Shown here in pieces: positions 18,295 to 27,215 of a stretch of DNA of 64,000 bases. The notes below the pieces were generated by a model. The model saw only the letters and a program-made list of their open reading frames with translations, did no database searches and was not told the origin of the DNA. The position numbers were made by a program, and so were the translations under genes. This stretch comes from Azonexus sp. (GTDB lineage: Bacteria; Pseudomonadota; Gammaproteobacteria; Burkholderiales; Rhodocyclaceae), in NCBI GenBank assembly GCA_031260295.1, contig JAIRKE010000010.1, positions 1 through 64,000 on the forward strand, given 5' to 3'. Each line of letters begins with the position of its first letter. The first letter of the stretch is position 1.

Positions 18295-19122
18295 ATGAGC
18301 ACAAACAAGCCAGCTTGGCAAAAACAGCACGACTATTCCGATATTCTCTACGACACCGCCGAGGGCATCGCCCGCATCACCATCAATCGGCCGGCCCGGC
18401 GCAATGCCTTTCGTCCGGAAACGGTCAAGCAGTTGATCGACGCCTTTCACCGGGCGCATCACGACAATTCGGTCGGCGTCGTCATTCTGACTGGCGCCGG
18501 CGGCGATGCCTTCTGCTCCGGCGGCGACCAGACCGTGCGCGGCGCCGAAGGCTACATCGACGAAGGCGGCACGCCGCATTTGAACGTGCTCGACTTGCAG
18601 ATGCAAATCCGCCGCCTGCCCAAGCCGGTGGTCGCCATGGTCGCCGGCTATGCCATCGGCGGCGGTCACGTGCTGCACCTAGTCTGCGACCTGTCCATCG
18701 CCGCCGACAATGCCCGCTTCGGCCAGACCGGCCCGCGCGTCGGCAGTTTCGACGCCGGCCTCGGTTCCGGCTTGCTGGCCCGCACCATCGGCCTGAAGCG
18801 GGCCAAGGAAATCTGGCTGTTATGCCGCCAGTACGATGCCGCCACCGCCCTCGACTGGGGCCTGGTCAACGCCGTCGTGCCGCTCGAGCGGCTGGAAGAG
18901 GAAACCGTCGCCTGGTGCCGCGACATGCTCAAGCTATCGCCGATGGCGCTGCGCATGATCAAGGCCGGCTTCAACGCCGACACCGACGGGCTGGCCGGTA
19001 TTCAGGAGCTAGCCGGCAACGCCACCGGCCTGTTCTATATGTCCGAGGAAGGCCAGGAAGGACGTAACGCCTGGCTGGAACGCCGGCCGCCAGACTTCAC
19101 CCGCTACCGCAAGCGGCCGTGA
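18295..19122 (+). CDS. menB: 1,4-dihydroxy-2-naphthoyl-CoA synthase
   Basis: Crotonase-fold enzyme that closes the second ring of the naphthoquinone by intramolecular Claisen condensation of o-succinylbenzoyl-CoA. 275 residues. Diagnostic pieces: [20 protein letters not shown], the oxyanion-hole loops [11 protein letters not shown] and [40 protein letters not shown] (the MenB-specific S-F-D segment with the catalytic Asp) and [19 protein letters not shown] at the end. This separates it from ordinary enoyl-CoA hydratases. The stop overlaps the menC start. No strong Shine-Dalgarno is seen. Confidence 0.93.
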   Translation: MSTNKPAWQKQHDYSDILYDTAEGIARITINRPARRNAFRPETVKQLIDAFHRAHHDNSVGVVILTGAGGDAFCSGGDQTVRGAEGYIDEGGTPHLNVLDLQMQIRRLPKPVVAMVAGYAIGGGHVLHLVCDLSIAADNARFGQTGPRVGSFDAGLGSGLLARTIGLKRAKEIWLLCRQYDAATALDWGLVNAVVPLERLEEETVAWCRDMLKLSPMALRMIKAGFNADTDGLAGIQELAGNATGLFYMSEEGQEGRNAWLERRPPDFTRYRKRP

Positions 19123-20093
19123 CCGCCGACTGGCTGCCCTACGCCCTGCCCTTATGTACGCCCTGGCAAACCAGCCGTGGCCGCGTCACGGTCCGCCGTG
19201 GGCGCCTGCTGCGGCTGCGTGGCGAGGATGGCTTGATCGGCTGGGGCGACTGCGCGCCATTGCCAGAATTCGGCATCGATGAAAGCCGTGCCGTCGCTTT
19301 CGCCGAGGAATGCGCCCAACTCGACCTCGCCGCCCAGCGTGCTGGCCAAGCGCTCGACGCTTGGTTGAGCGGCAATCCGCCGGTGGGCGCACTGGCCGTC
19401 AATGCCAGCCTGGGCAAACTGACGGCGACCAGCGCCGCCGATGCCTGTGCCGCCGGCGCTGCCGGTTTCAAGGTGTTGAAGCTGAAAGTCGGCAGCGCAC
19501 CGGTCGCCGATGAAATCCGGTACTTGTACCGGCTGGCGGCGGCTCTGCCGGCCGACTGCCGCTTGCGCCTGGATGCCAACGGCGCCTGGAACATCGCCGA
19601 GGCCCGGAATTTTCTGGCAGCCTGCCGCGACTTGCCGGTCGACGCCTGCGAAGAGCCGCTGGCCGTTCCGGAAGCGGGTGAATTGGCCCGTTTGCAGGCC
19701 ACCGTGCCGTTTGCCCTCGCCGTCGATGAATCGCTGGACTTATTGGGTGCCGCCTTTTTCCACCACCCGCCGGTACGCCGCATCGTCATCAAGCCGGTCC
19801 GCCTGGGCGGCCTGCTCGCGACCATGGCCATCGCCCTGCGCGCCCGCACCGCCGGCGTCGAAATGGTGATCAGCAGCGCCCTGGAAAGCAGTTGCGGCCT
19901 GCTCGCCTGCGCCCACCTGGCGGCCGCCGCGGCACCAACGGCGGTACACGGGCTAGCAACGGCATCTTGGTTCGTCAGCGATACAGGAATGCCACCCCTC
20001 GTTCAACAGGGGCAACTGATTTTGCCGGGCAAGCCCGGCCTCGGTTTCCATTGGGCCGGAGATACCGCCCCGGCCGTTGTCCGACCGGCCTGA
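19119..20093 (+). CDS. menC: o-succinylbenzoate synthase
   Basis: Enolase-superfamily enzyme dehydrating SHCHC to o-succinylbenzoate, the step before MenE and MenB in menaquinone synthesis. 324 residues. The expected acid/base and metal ligands are in place: K-x-K in VLKLKVGS, Asp in [10 protein letters not shown], Glu in VDACEEPL, Asp in [10 protein letters not shown] and Lys in [10 protein letters not shown]. It starts at a GTG that overlaps the menB stop (GTGA), giving a coupled menB-menC pair. The other men genes are not in the window. Confidence 0.92.
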   Translation: MTADWLPYALPLCTPWQTSRGRVTVRRGRLLRLRGEDGLIGWGDCAPLPEFGIDESRAVAFAEECAQLDLAAQRAGQALDAWLSGNPPVGALAVNASLGKLTATSAADACAAGAAGFKVLKLKVGSAPVADEIRYLYRLAAALPADCRLRLDANGAWNIAEARNFLAACRDLPVDACEEPLAVPEAGELARLQATVPFALAVDESLDLLGAAFFHHPPVRRIVIKPVRLGGLLATMAIALRARTAGVEMVISSALESSCGLLACAHLAAAAAPTAVHGLATASWFVSDTGMPPLVQQGQLILPGKPGLGFHWAGDTAPAVVRPA

Positions 20094-20121
20094 AGGGCGT
20101 TCGCACAGTCACCGCCCGGGG

Positions 20122-20676
20122 CTATTTGTCGGAGCCTTCTTCCGGGTCAGCGTGATAGCCGGAAAACATGTTACGCGTCTGGCTCTGCAGCCGATCCTGC
20201 ATCGACTGGAACATCTTCTTCGACTGATCCATATAGGCTGTCATCATGCTCTGCATGGCTGGCTGCTGGAAATTCAGGAACTGCGCCCAGAAATCGGCCT
20301 GTAGATGGCTGTGGTCACCGGCGCCGTACAGCGCACGCGATTGTTCCTGCAGCTTGGTCTGGAAATCGATGAAAGTCCTCATGTTGTTTTCCAGGTACTT
20401 GCCGAGCATGCCCTGCATGGCACTGCCGTAGAAGCGGATGAAGCCAGAAAGCAACTCGCAGGAAAACAACGGTACGCCACCCGATTCCTCTTCGAGAATG
20501 ATCTGTAGCAGGATGCTGCGCGTCAAATCTTCGTCGGTCTTGGCATCGACGACCTTGAAGGACTCGAACTTGAGTACCAGTTCCTTGACATCGCTGAGCG
20601 TGATGTAGGCGCTTGCCCTGGTATCGTAAAGACGGCGGTTGGGGTATTTCTTGATCAGGCGTACCGTTTCCGACAT
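20122..20676 (-). CDS. phaR: PHA synthesis repressor PhaR
   Basis: 184-residue DNA- and PHB-binding regulator that represses phasin and phaR genes until granules form. The N-terminal PHB/PHA accumulation regulator domain is clear (RLIKKYPNRRLYDTRASAYI, TLSDVKELVL), followed by RSILLQIILEEESGG and a helical C-terminal half rich in Gln and Met (MQSMMTAYMDQSKKMFQSMQ) that should contact the granule. It lies downstream of the phaC-phaB-phaB operon but beyond a strong terminator, so it probably has its own promoter in 20677-20728. Confidence 0.95.
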   Translation of the reverse strand: MSETVRLIKKYPNRRLYDTRASAYITLSDVKELVLKFESFKVVDAKTDEDLTRSILLQIILEEESGGVPLFSCELLSGFIRFYGSAMQGMLGKYLENNMRTFIDFQTKLQEQSRALYGAGDHSHLQADFWAQFLNFQQPAMQSMMTAYMDQSKKMFQSMQDRLQSQTRNMFSGYHADPEEGSDK

Positions 20677-20728
20677 GCTGCTATCCTTAATGCCAGTTTA
20701 TGTGCAGCGCAACATTGTAGCGCAAAAA

Positions 20729-20750
20729 AAGGGCGCCCGCGGGCGCCCTT
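20729..20750 (-). terminator. Rho-independent terminator after the phaC-phaB-phaB operon
   Basis: GGGCGCC (20731-20737) pairs with GGCGCCC (20742-20748) around a CGCG loop. The minus strand then runs into seven T residues (20724-20730). The plus strand has TTTT after the stem, so some bidirectional activity is possible. Confidence 0.85.
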
Positions 20751-20770
20751 TTCAGGTGCATCGATTCGGC

Positions 20771-21514
20771 TTACTGGTAGTAGAGGCCGCCATTGATGTT
20801 GATCGTGGCGCCGGTGGTGAAACCGGACAGATCGTTCGAGAGGTAGGCGCAGGCGAAGCCGATTTCCTCCGGCTTGGCCAGACGCTTCATCGGCACGGAG
20901 TCGATGATGGTTTGCAGGATTTCCGGCTTGATGGCCATGACCATCTTGGTCGCGACATAGCCTGGGGCGATGGCGTTGACCGTCACGCCCTTGTTCGCCA
21001 GTTCGGCTGCCAGGGCCTTGGTGAAACCGATGACGCCGGCCTTGGCGGCGGAGTAGTTGGTCTGGCCGGCCTGGCCCTTGACGCCGTTGACCGAGGAGAT
21101 GTTGATGATGCGACCCCAGCCGCGCTCAGCCATCTTGGCGGAAACCTGCTTGGACATGTTGAACAGCGAGGTCAGGTTGGTGGAGATGACGGCATCCCAA
21201 CCATCCTTTTCCATCTTGGCGAACATCCGGTCACGGGTAATGCCGGCATTGTTGATCAGGATGTCGACCTGGCCACAAGCAGCTTCGGCCTCGGCCACCA
21301 TGCGCTGGCAGTCTTCCAGCACAGAGACGTCGCCGGCGACGCAGACGAAATCCTTGAAGCCGGCCGCCGCCATTTCCTGCTGCCACTGGTCCTTGTTGTC
21401 GAACTGGGGATGATAGGAGGCAACCACCTTGTGACCGGCCCTGGCCAGCTCCTGGCAGATGGCAGTGCCGAGGCCGCCCATTGCGCCGGTAACGAGAGCA
21501 ACACGTTGCGTCAT
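20771..21514 (-). CDS. phaB: Acetoacetyl-CoA reductase (second copy)
   Basis: 247-residue NADPH-dependent short-chain dehydrogenase making (R)-3-hydroxybutyryl-CoA for PHB. It has VALVTGAMGGLGTAI (nucleotide loop), ILINNAGITRD, IINISSVNGVKGQAGQTNYS with the catalytic Ser, and YSAAKAG (Tyr-x3-Lys). The V-N-G-x-K-G-x-x-G-Q-T-N-Y stretch is typical of PhaB rather than FabG. It is one of two tandem copies and is visibly diverged from the upstream one, so the pair may differ in expression or cofactor preference. It is the last gene before the terminator. Confidence 0.93.
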   Translation of the reverse strand: MTQRVALVTGAMGGLGTAICQELARAGHKVVASYHPQFDNKDQWQQEMAAAGFKDFVCVAGDVSVLEDCQRMVAEAEAACGQVDILINNAGITRDRMFAKMEKDGWDAVISTNLTSLFNMSKQVSAKMAERGWGRIINISSVNGVKGQAGQTNYSAAKAGVIGFTKALAAELANKGVTVNAIAPGYVATKMVMAIKPEILQTIIDSVPMKRLAKPEEIGFACAYLSNDLSGFTTGATININGGLYYQ

Positions 21515-21561
21515 AGTTTTTCCTTCCTTTGTCGATATGTACAGCGGGGTAAAAACAGCGG

Positions 21562-22305
21562 TCAGTACATGTGCTGGCCGCCGTTGATGGAGATATTGGC
21601 ACCGGTGACAAACGCCGCTTCGTCGGAAGTCAGGTAGGCCACCAAGCCGGCGATTTCTTCCGGCTTGCCCAGCCGGTTGATGGGAATCTGCGGCAGGATC
21701 TTGGTTTCAAGAATTTCCTGCGGAATGGCGGTCACCATCTTGGTGCCGATGTAGCCCGGCGAGATGGTGTTGACCGTCACCCCCTGCTTGGCCACCTCCA
21801 GCGCCAGCGCCTTGGTGAAGCCGTGCATGCCGGCCTTGGCCGCCGAGTAGTTGGTCTGGCCGAAGGCACCCTTCTGGCCGTTGACCGAAGCGACATTGAT
21901 GATCCGCCCCCAGCGGCGCTCGATCATGCCGTCCATGACCTGCTTGGTCATGTTGAACACGGAGTCGAGATTGGTGTGGATCACCGCGTCCCAATCGGCC
22001 TTGGTCATTTTCTTGAAGGTCATGTCGCGGGTAATGCCGGCATTGTTGACCAGCACGTCGATTGGACCGATCTCCTTGCTCACCGCCTCGACGCAGGCGC
22101 GCGCCGATTCGAAATCGGTCACGTCGCAGGGGAAGGCCTTGAAGCCGTAGCCCATGTTGTTCATCGTCTTCAGCCAGTCCTGAACCTTGCTGTTACCCGG
22201 CGAATGGGTGGTCACCACCTTGTAGCCCAGCCCGGCCAACTTGATGCAGACCGCTTCACCGAGGCCACCCATACCGCCCGTGACCAACGCAACCCTTGTC
22301 GTCAT
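21562..22305 (-). CDS. phaB: Acetoacetyl-CoA reductase (first copy)
   Basis: 247 residues, same family and length as the gene that follows 47 bases downstream. Motifs: VALVTGGMGGLGEAV, VLVNNAGITRDMTFKKM, IINVASVNGQKGAFGQTNYS, YSAAKAGMHGF and a C-terminal GANISINGGQHMY. ATG 22305 is preceded by GAGGAGGGGAT, an excellent ribosome site; the open frame extends to 22752 only because it is antisense-like inside phaC. The position 28 bases after phaC gives the order phaC-phaB-phaB. Confidence 0.95.
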   Translation of the reverse strand: MTTRVALVTGGMGGLGEAVCIKLAGLGYKVVTTHSPGNSKVQDWLKTMNNMGYGFKAFPCDVTDFESARACVEAVSKEIGPIDVLVNNAGITRDMTFKKMTKADWDAVIHTNLDSVFNMTKQVMDGMIERRWGRIINVASVNGQKGAFGQTNYSAAKAGMHGFTKALALEVAKQGVTVNTISPGYIGTKMVTAIPQEILETKILPQIPINRLGKPEEIAGLVAYLTSDEAAFVTGANISINGGQHMY

Positions 22306-22333
22306 ATCCCCTCCTCGAGAAGAAGTCTGTTGC

Positions 22334-24061
22334 TTAGAGCGCACGTTCCTTGACATAGCGCCCGGGCGCTGGTTCCACCGGCTTGTAGTTGGCGCTGCCG
22401 GGCAAGCGCTGCGCCCGCGGCGTGCCGGCCAGCGGCTTGAGCCAGGCGGCCCAGTCATTCCACCAACTGCCTGGCTTTTCTTCGGCGGCGGCAAACCAGC
22501 CCTCGGGATCGCTCTTGAGATCCTCGTTGATCCAGAAACTGCGCTTGTTTTTGCTGGCCGGGTTGATGACACCGGCGATATGCCCGGAAGCGCCGAGGAC
22601 GAAGCGCGCCTTGCCGCCAAGCATGCGCGTGCCCAGATAGGAAGACTGCCACGGAACGATGTGGTCCTCGCGCGTCGCCAGCAGATAGACCGGCATGTCG
22701 AGATCGCCGAGGTTGACGCGCTGGCCGCACATCTCCAGTTTACCCGGCACACGCAGACTGTTGTCGAGATACAGGTTGCGCATATACCAGCAAGCGAACG
22801 GCCCGGGCAGGTTGGTCGAGTCAGAGTTCCAGTAGAGCAGATCGAAGGCTGGCGGTTTCTGGCCTTTCAGGTATTTGCTCTGGACGTAGTTCCAGACCAG
22901 GTCGTTGGCGCGCAGGAAGGAGAAGGTATTTTGCAGATCGCGCGCCGGCAGCAGGCCGCCCTTGCCGATCGTCGCCTCGCGCATCGCCAGTCCCTGCTCG
23001 TCGATGAACAAGCCGATTTCGCCGGTATCGCTGAAATCGAGCAGCGTGGTCAGCAGCGTCAGCGAGGCCGCGGCATCGTCGCCGCGCGCCTTCAACACCG
23101 CCAGCGCCGAGGTCAGCATGGTGCCGCCGACGCAGAAACCAAGAGCATTGACCTGCTTCACCTTGCAGATGTCCCGCGCCACGCGCAGCGCGGCAATCGG
23201 GCCGTGTTCCAGGCAATCGTCCCAGGTCAGGTGGCCAAGATCCTCCTTCGGGTTGCGCCAGGAAACCAGGAACACCGTGTTGCCTTGCTCGACCATGAAA
23301 CGGATCAGCGAGTTGTCCGGCTGCAGGTCCATGATGTAGAACTTGTTGATGCACGGCGGCACGACCAGCAACGGCCGCGTGCCAACCTTGGGCGTCAGCG
23401 GCGCGTACTGGATCAATTGCATCAGGTCATTCTCGAAGACAACCGCCCCTTCGGTCGTGGCAATATTCTTGCCGATCTCGAAGACGGATTCGTCGGTCAT
23501 CGCCATGCGCCCCCGCTCGAAATCCTCGAGCAGGTTGTTGATGCCGTCGGTGATGCTCTGCCCCTTGGTCTCCAGGGCCAGCTTGATGAACTCCGGATTG
23601 GTCGCGGCGAAATTCGACGGCGCCATCGCGTCGGCCACCTGACGCGCCAGGAAGCGCATGCGCTCCTTGGCCTTGTCGTCGTTGGCCGGGATCGTTTCGA
23701 CGATCTGCTTCAGGTATTGCGTATTGAGCAGGTAGGCTTGGTGCAGGTAGTCGAAAACCGGGCTTTCGCGCCACTCGGGGGCGGAAAAGCGGCGGTCGCC
23801 GTGCTCCGGCGTCACCTTGAACTGCTGCTCCTGCCCCTGCTGCTTGGCCAGCATCGACTGCCACAAGGCCATCTGCTGATCCATGAACTGCTTCTGCAGC
23901 ACCGTCAGCGCCTGCGGATCGACGACGGGCGCCGCCTCGGTACGCGAACCGGCCGCCTGGCCGAGATATTCCATGAACTGCTGCGCCATATTCTGCCCCG
24001 CCTGCATGAATTGCATCGCAGAACCCAGAAATGCGTCGTTATTGTTCGATCCCTGCGCCAT
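22334..24061 (-). CDS. phaC: Class I poly(3-hydroxyalkanoate) synthase
   Basis: Polymerises (R)-3-hydroxyacyl-CoA at the granule surface. 575 residues, class I length. The lipase-like box is GFCVGGTML, with the catalytic Cys in place of Ser. The catalytic Asp is in LATREDHIVPWQSSY and the His in LGASGHIAGVINPAS. The N-terminal region (MQFMQAGQNMAQQFMEYLGQ) is helical and variable as usual. It heads the phaC-phaB-phaB operon. The required thiolase is encoded apart at 38832-40013. Confidence 0.97.
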   Translation of the reverse strand: MAQGSNNNDAFLGSAMQFMQAGQNMAQQFMEYLGQAAGSRTEAAPVVDPQALTVLQKQFMDQQMALWQSMLAKQQGQEQQFKVTPEHGDRRFSAPEWRESPVFDYLHQAYLLNTQYLKQIVETIPANDDKAKERMRFLARQVADAMAPSNFAATNPEFIKLALETKGQSITDGINNLLEDFERGRMAMTDESVFEIGKNIATTEGAVVFENDLMQLIQYAPLTPKVGTRPLLVVPPCINKFYIMDLQPDNSLIRFMVEQGNTVFLVSWRNPKEDLGHLTWDDCLEHGPIAALRVARDICKVKQVNALGFCVGGTMLTSALAVLKARGDDAAASLTLLTTLLDFSDTGEIGLFIDEQGLAMREATIGKGGLLPARDLQNTFSFLRANDLVWNYVQSKYLKGQKPPAFDLLYWNSDSTNLPGPFACWYMRNLYLDNSLRVPGKLEMCGQRVNLGDLDMPVYLLATREDHIVPWQSSYLGTRMLGGKARFVLGASGHIAGVINPASKNKRSFWINEDLKSDPEGWFAAAEEKPGSWWNDWAAWLKPLAGTPRAQRLPGSANYKPVEPAPGRYVKERAL

Positions 24062-24218
24062 GGGAAGTCTCGCTTATAAAATTATCGGGCCTTGAGCTTT
24101 TGGATTCTGCATACCGCTCCAACCCCTGTCAATGATCTGCCATGCCCATCGCCGCTTTCGCCTCGCGCTCGGGGCGCGGCAAAGCCCGCATGGTCGGGCC
24201 TTGTTCTACAATGCCGCC

Positions 24219-24437
24219 ATGCCATTTGCCCTGATCATCGTCATCGGCTGGTTGTACGTCACCATCCTGATCGCCGCCAACGAACCGAGCCTCGTCGCCG
24301 GCATTATCTCGTTCCTCTTCTACGGCGCCCTGCCCTGCGGCTTGATCATATACTTCTCGGGCGCCAAGGTACGCCGCCAGCGGCGGCAATACAGGGAAAT
24401 GATGGCCGAAAAGGCCAGGCACGACGGCAACAGCTAG
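24219..24437 (+). CDS. Small two-helix membrane protein
   Basis: 72 residues: two hydrophobic helices (ALIIVIGWLYVTILIAA, about 3-20, and LVAGIISFLFYGALPCGLII, about 25-45) and a basic tail (KVRRQRRQYREMMAEKARHD). It looks like a conserved betaproteobacterial membrane protein of unknown function. ATG 24219 is preferred over the longer frame to 24132. A TACAAT box at 24206-24211 lies so close to the start that a nearly leaderless transcript is possible. It is divergent from phaC. Confidence 0.65.
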   Translation: MPFALIIVIGWLYVTILIAANEPSLVAGIISFLFYGALPCGLIIYFSGAKVRRQRRQYREMMAEKARHDGNS

Positions 24438-24644
24438 TTATTCAGGGCCTGTTGCCGTTTTACATCTTTATGATGTTCGGGCGCGCAAGCATTAGCTTTC
24501 TGAGCCGCCCGGCTATATCCTAGGTGCCTAAGTCGAGGCAAACTCGTTGGCATACCGCAGCCGCGCGTCCGTCAACTTGAACCAGGCAATCTCCACGATA
24601 AACGTGGGCTGACAGCCCATAAGAGCGCAAGAGGAGAAGACGCA

Positions 24645-26129
24645 ATGAATTGCCACCCGCAATGCCGGACGCTCGCCGCCCGTGCCGCCTGGTCATTGTC
24701 GCTGGCGCCGCTGCTCGCCGCTGTACTGACCGGCTGCATGTCGCTGGCCCCGCCTTACGAGCAGCCACCGATGCCGGTACCACAAACCTTCCCGGAAAGC
24801 GCCCCAGCGGCGCAGAGCACCGTGAATGCCATCGAGATCGGCTGGAAAGATTACTTCGCCGACCCCGCGTTGCAAGGCCTGATCGCCGATGCGCTCACCA
24901 ACAACCGCGATCTGCGGCTCGCCATGCAGCGCGTGGAAGAGGCGCTGGCGATGTACGGCATCCGCCGCGCGGACCAGTTTCCGACCATTGGCGTGGCCGC
25001 CGATCTCGCTCGCTCGCGTATCCCGGCCGGCCTCTCGGGCGCGGACCGTGCAGTGACGGCGAGCCAGTACCAGGTAGGCGTCGGCCTCGCCACCTGGGAA
25101 CTCGACTTCTGGGGCCGCGTCGCCAACCTGAAAGACGCGGCGCTGCAAAATTATCTCGCCACCGATGCGGCCCGTCAGGCGGTCACGCTGGCGCTCATCG
25201 AACAGGTGGCCAACAGTTATCTGAGTCTGCGCGAACTCGACGAACGCATCCTGCTCGCCCAGGAAACGATAGCCAGCCGCGAAAAGTCGCACCGCATCTT
25301 CACACGCCGCTTTGAGGTGGGCGCCACCTCGAAGCTCGATCTCAAACAGGTCGAAACGCTGTGGCGTCAGGCCGTCGCGCTCGGCGCGCAGCTTCAGCAA
25401 GAGCGCGCCATGCGCGTCAACGCGCTGCAACTGCTGGTCGGCAAGCCCGTCGATCTGCCCCACGAAAAAATCCGGCTCGACGACGGCGGCGTGATGAGCG
25501 ATCTGCCGGCGGGCCTGCCCGCCGACCTGCTCGTCAACCGGCCCGACATCCTCGCCGCCGAATATCAACTGCGCGCCGCCAACGCCAATATCGGCGCGGC
25601 GCGCGCCGAATTCTTCCCGAGGGTCACACTCACTGGCTCGGCCGGTACGGCGAGCACCGAGTTGAGCAATCTCTTCACCGGCCCGAGCCGCGCCTGGAAT
25701 TTCAGCCCAAGCGTGTCGCTGCCGATTTTCGACATGGGCCGCCGCGAGGCCAATCTCGATGTCGCCAAGGCGCAGCGCGACCAGGCCGTGACCTCATACG
25801 AGCAGACTATCCAGGCAGCATTCCGCGACGTCGCCGACGCGCTCGCTGCGCGTCAGTGGCTGGCCGAACAGGTGGACGTGCTGCGCGCCACCGTCGATGC
25901 CCAGGCCGAGCGCGCGCGCCTGGCGCAATTGCGCTACGACCACGGCGCTTCGCCCTTCCTCGAAGTGCTCGACGCCGAGCGTGATCTGCTCGCCGCGCAG
26001 CAACAGCTCGTGCAGACGCGGCGCGCCCTGCTAGCCAGCCGCGTCTCGCTCTATGCGGCGCTCGGCGGCGGCCGCTTCGAAACACGCGCCGACGAGCGCG
26101 ACGCCACCCCCACCCAGAACAATCCCTGA
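24645..26129 (+). CDS. Outer-membrane efflux lipoprotein, NodT/OprM type
   Basis: 494 residues. A lipoprotein signal ends at LLAAVLTGCMSLAPPYEQPP (lipobox LTGC). The rest is two outer-membrane-efflux repeats of the TolC family, with FADPALQGLIADALTNNRDL, NAYSLREL-like helices, VNRPDILAAEYQLRAANANI and SLPIFDMGRREANLDVAKAQ. It should form the trimeric outer-membrane channel for the HlyD-ABC genes that follow at 15 bases. AGGAG precedes the ATG. Substrates cannot be read from sequence. Confidence 0.93.
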   Translation: MNCHPQCRTLAARAAWSLSLAPLLAAVLTGCMSLAPPYEQPPMPVPQTFPESAPAAQSTVNAIEIGWKDYFADPALQGLIADALTNNRDLRLAMQRVEEALAMYGIRRADQFPTIGVAADLARSRIPAGLSGADRAVTASQYQVGVGLATWELDFWGRVANLKDAALQNYLATDAARQAVTLALIEQVANSYLSLRELDERILLAQETIASREKSHRIFTRRFEVGATSKLDLKQVETLWRQAVALGAQLQQERAMRVNALQLLVGKPVDLPHEKIRLDDGGVMSDLPAGLPADLLVNRPDILAAEYQLRAANANIGAARAEFFPRVTLTGSAGTASTELSNLFTGPSRAWNFSPSVSLPIFDMGRREANLDVAKAQRDQAVTSYEQTIQAAFRDVADALAARQWLAEQVDVLRATVDAQAERARLAQLRYDHGASPFLEVLDAERDLLAAQQQLVQTRRALLASRVSLYAALGGGRFETRADERDATPTQNNP

Positions 26130-26144
26130 CCGAGGTTTCTCGTC

Positions 26145-27215
26145 ATGTCGATCTCAGCCCGCAAACTGCTTCCCCTCCTCATCGTCATCGCCGTCGCGGC
26201 GCTCGCCTATTTCGGTTGGCACCTGATCGCCGAACGCGGTCCCGGCGCCGGCTTCGTCAGCGGCAACGGTCGCATCGAGGCGACCGAAATCGACATCGCC
26301 ACCAAGCTCCCCGGCCGCTTGCAGGATTTGCTGGTGCGCGAAGGCGATTTCGTCGCCGCCGGCCAGACCCTGGCGCACATGCAGATCGACACGCTGGAGG
26401 CGCAGCGCCGCGAAGCGCAGGCGCAGCACCAGCAGGCCATCAACGCCGAAGCCAGCGCCCAGGCTCAGATCGCGCTGCGCGAGAGCGACCAGCGGGCGGC
26501 CGAAGCAGTCGTCGTGCAGCGCGAAAGCGAGCTCGACGCCGCCGAGCGCCGTCTGGCGCGCTCGGAAACACTGGCCAGGGAAGGTGCCTCGTCGATGCAG
26601 GAACTCGACGACGACCGCGCCCGCATGCGCAGTGCGCAGGCCGCCGTCGCCGCCGCCCAGGCGCAGGTCGCGGCTGCCGCTGCGGCCGTCGTCGCCGCGC
26701 GCGCGCAGCAGACGGGGGCGCAGTCGGCGATTGCCGCAGCGCAAGCCACCATCGACCGCATCCAGGCCGACATCGCCGACAGCGACCTCAAGGCCCCGCG
26801 CGACGGCCGCGTGCAGTTTCGCGTGGCGCAGCCGGGCGAGGTGCTCGGCGCCGGCGGCCGGGTGCTCAACATGGTTGATCTGGCGGATGTCTATATGACC
26901 TTCTTCCTGCCGACGCAGGCCGCCGGGCGCCTGGCGCTCGGCCAGGATGTGCACCTGGTGCTCGACGCCGCGCCGCAATGGGTGATTCCGGCGAAGGTGA
27001 CATTCGTCTCGGCAATGGCGCAATTCACGCCGAAGACCGTGGAAACCGAGAGCGAGCGCGAAAAGCTGATGTTCCGCGTGCGGGCGCAGATCGATCCGCA
27101 ATTGCTGCAACAGCACCTCAACTATGTGAAGACCGGCCTGCCCGGCGTGGCGTGGATCAAGCTCGATGCGAATGAGGAATGGCCGACGAATCTTCAGGTG
27201 AACATGCCGCGATGA
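26145..27215 (+). CDS. Periplasmic adaptor protein of the HlyD/MFP family
   Basis: 356 residues. One N-terminal membrane anchor ([20 protein letters not shown]), a lipoyl-like half motif ([20 protein letters not shown], then [17 protein letters not shown]), a long alanine-rich coiled-coil hairpin (about 90-205) and the returning lipoyl half ([20 protein letters not shown]). It links the inner-membrane ABC exporter to the NodT channel, like YhiI/YbhG. The stop overlaps the next gene (ATGA). Confidence 0.93.
   Translation: MSISARKLLPLLIVIAVAALAYFGWHLIAERGPGAGFVSGNGRIEATEIDIATKLPGRLQDLLVREGDFVAAGQTLAHMQIDTLEAQRREAQAQHQQAINAEASAQAQIALRESDQRAAEAVVVQRESELDAAERRLARSETLAREGASSMQELDDDRARMRSAQAAVAAAQAQVAAAAAAVVAARAQQTGAQSAIAAAQATIDRIQADIADSDLKAPRDGRVQFRVAQPGEVLGAGGRVLNMVDLADVYMTFFLPTQAAGRLALGQDVHLVLDAAPQWVIPAKVTFVSAMAQFTPKTVETESEREKLMFRVRAQIDPQLLQQHLNYVKTGLPGVAWIKLDANEEWPTNLQVNMPR

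Noticed and set aside
22241..24079. 612-codon plus-strand frame opposite phaC
   Set aside because: Mirror frame of a G+C-rich gene; phaC is certain from its motifs. The same applies to long frames opposite mltD, prfC, the DUF294 gene, thiolase and ileS.
24528..24620. 30-codon minus-strand frame ending FKLTDARLRYANEFAST upstream of the NodT gene
   Set aside because: The peptide looks protein-like and could be a gene remnant, but it is short, lacks a ribosome site and matches no family I can name.
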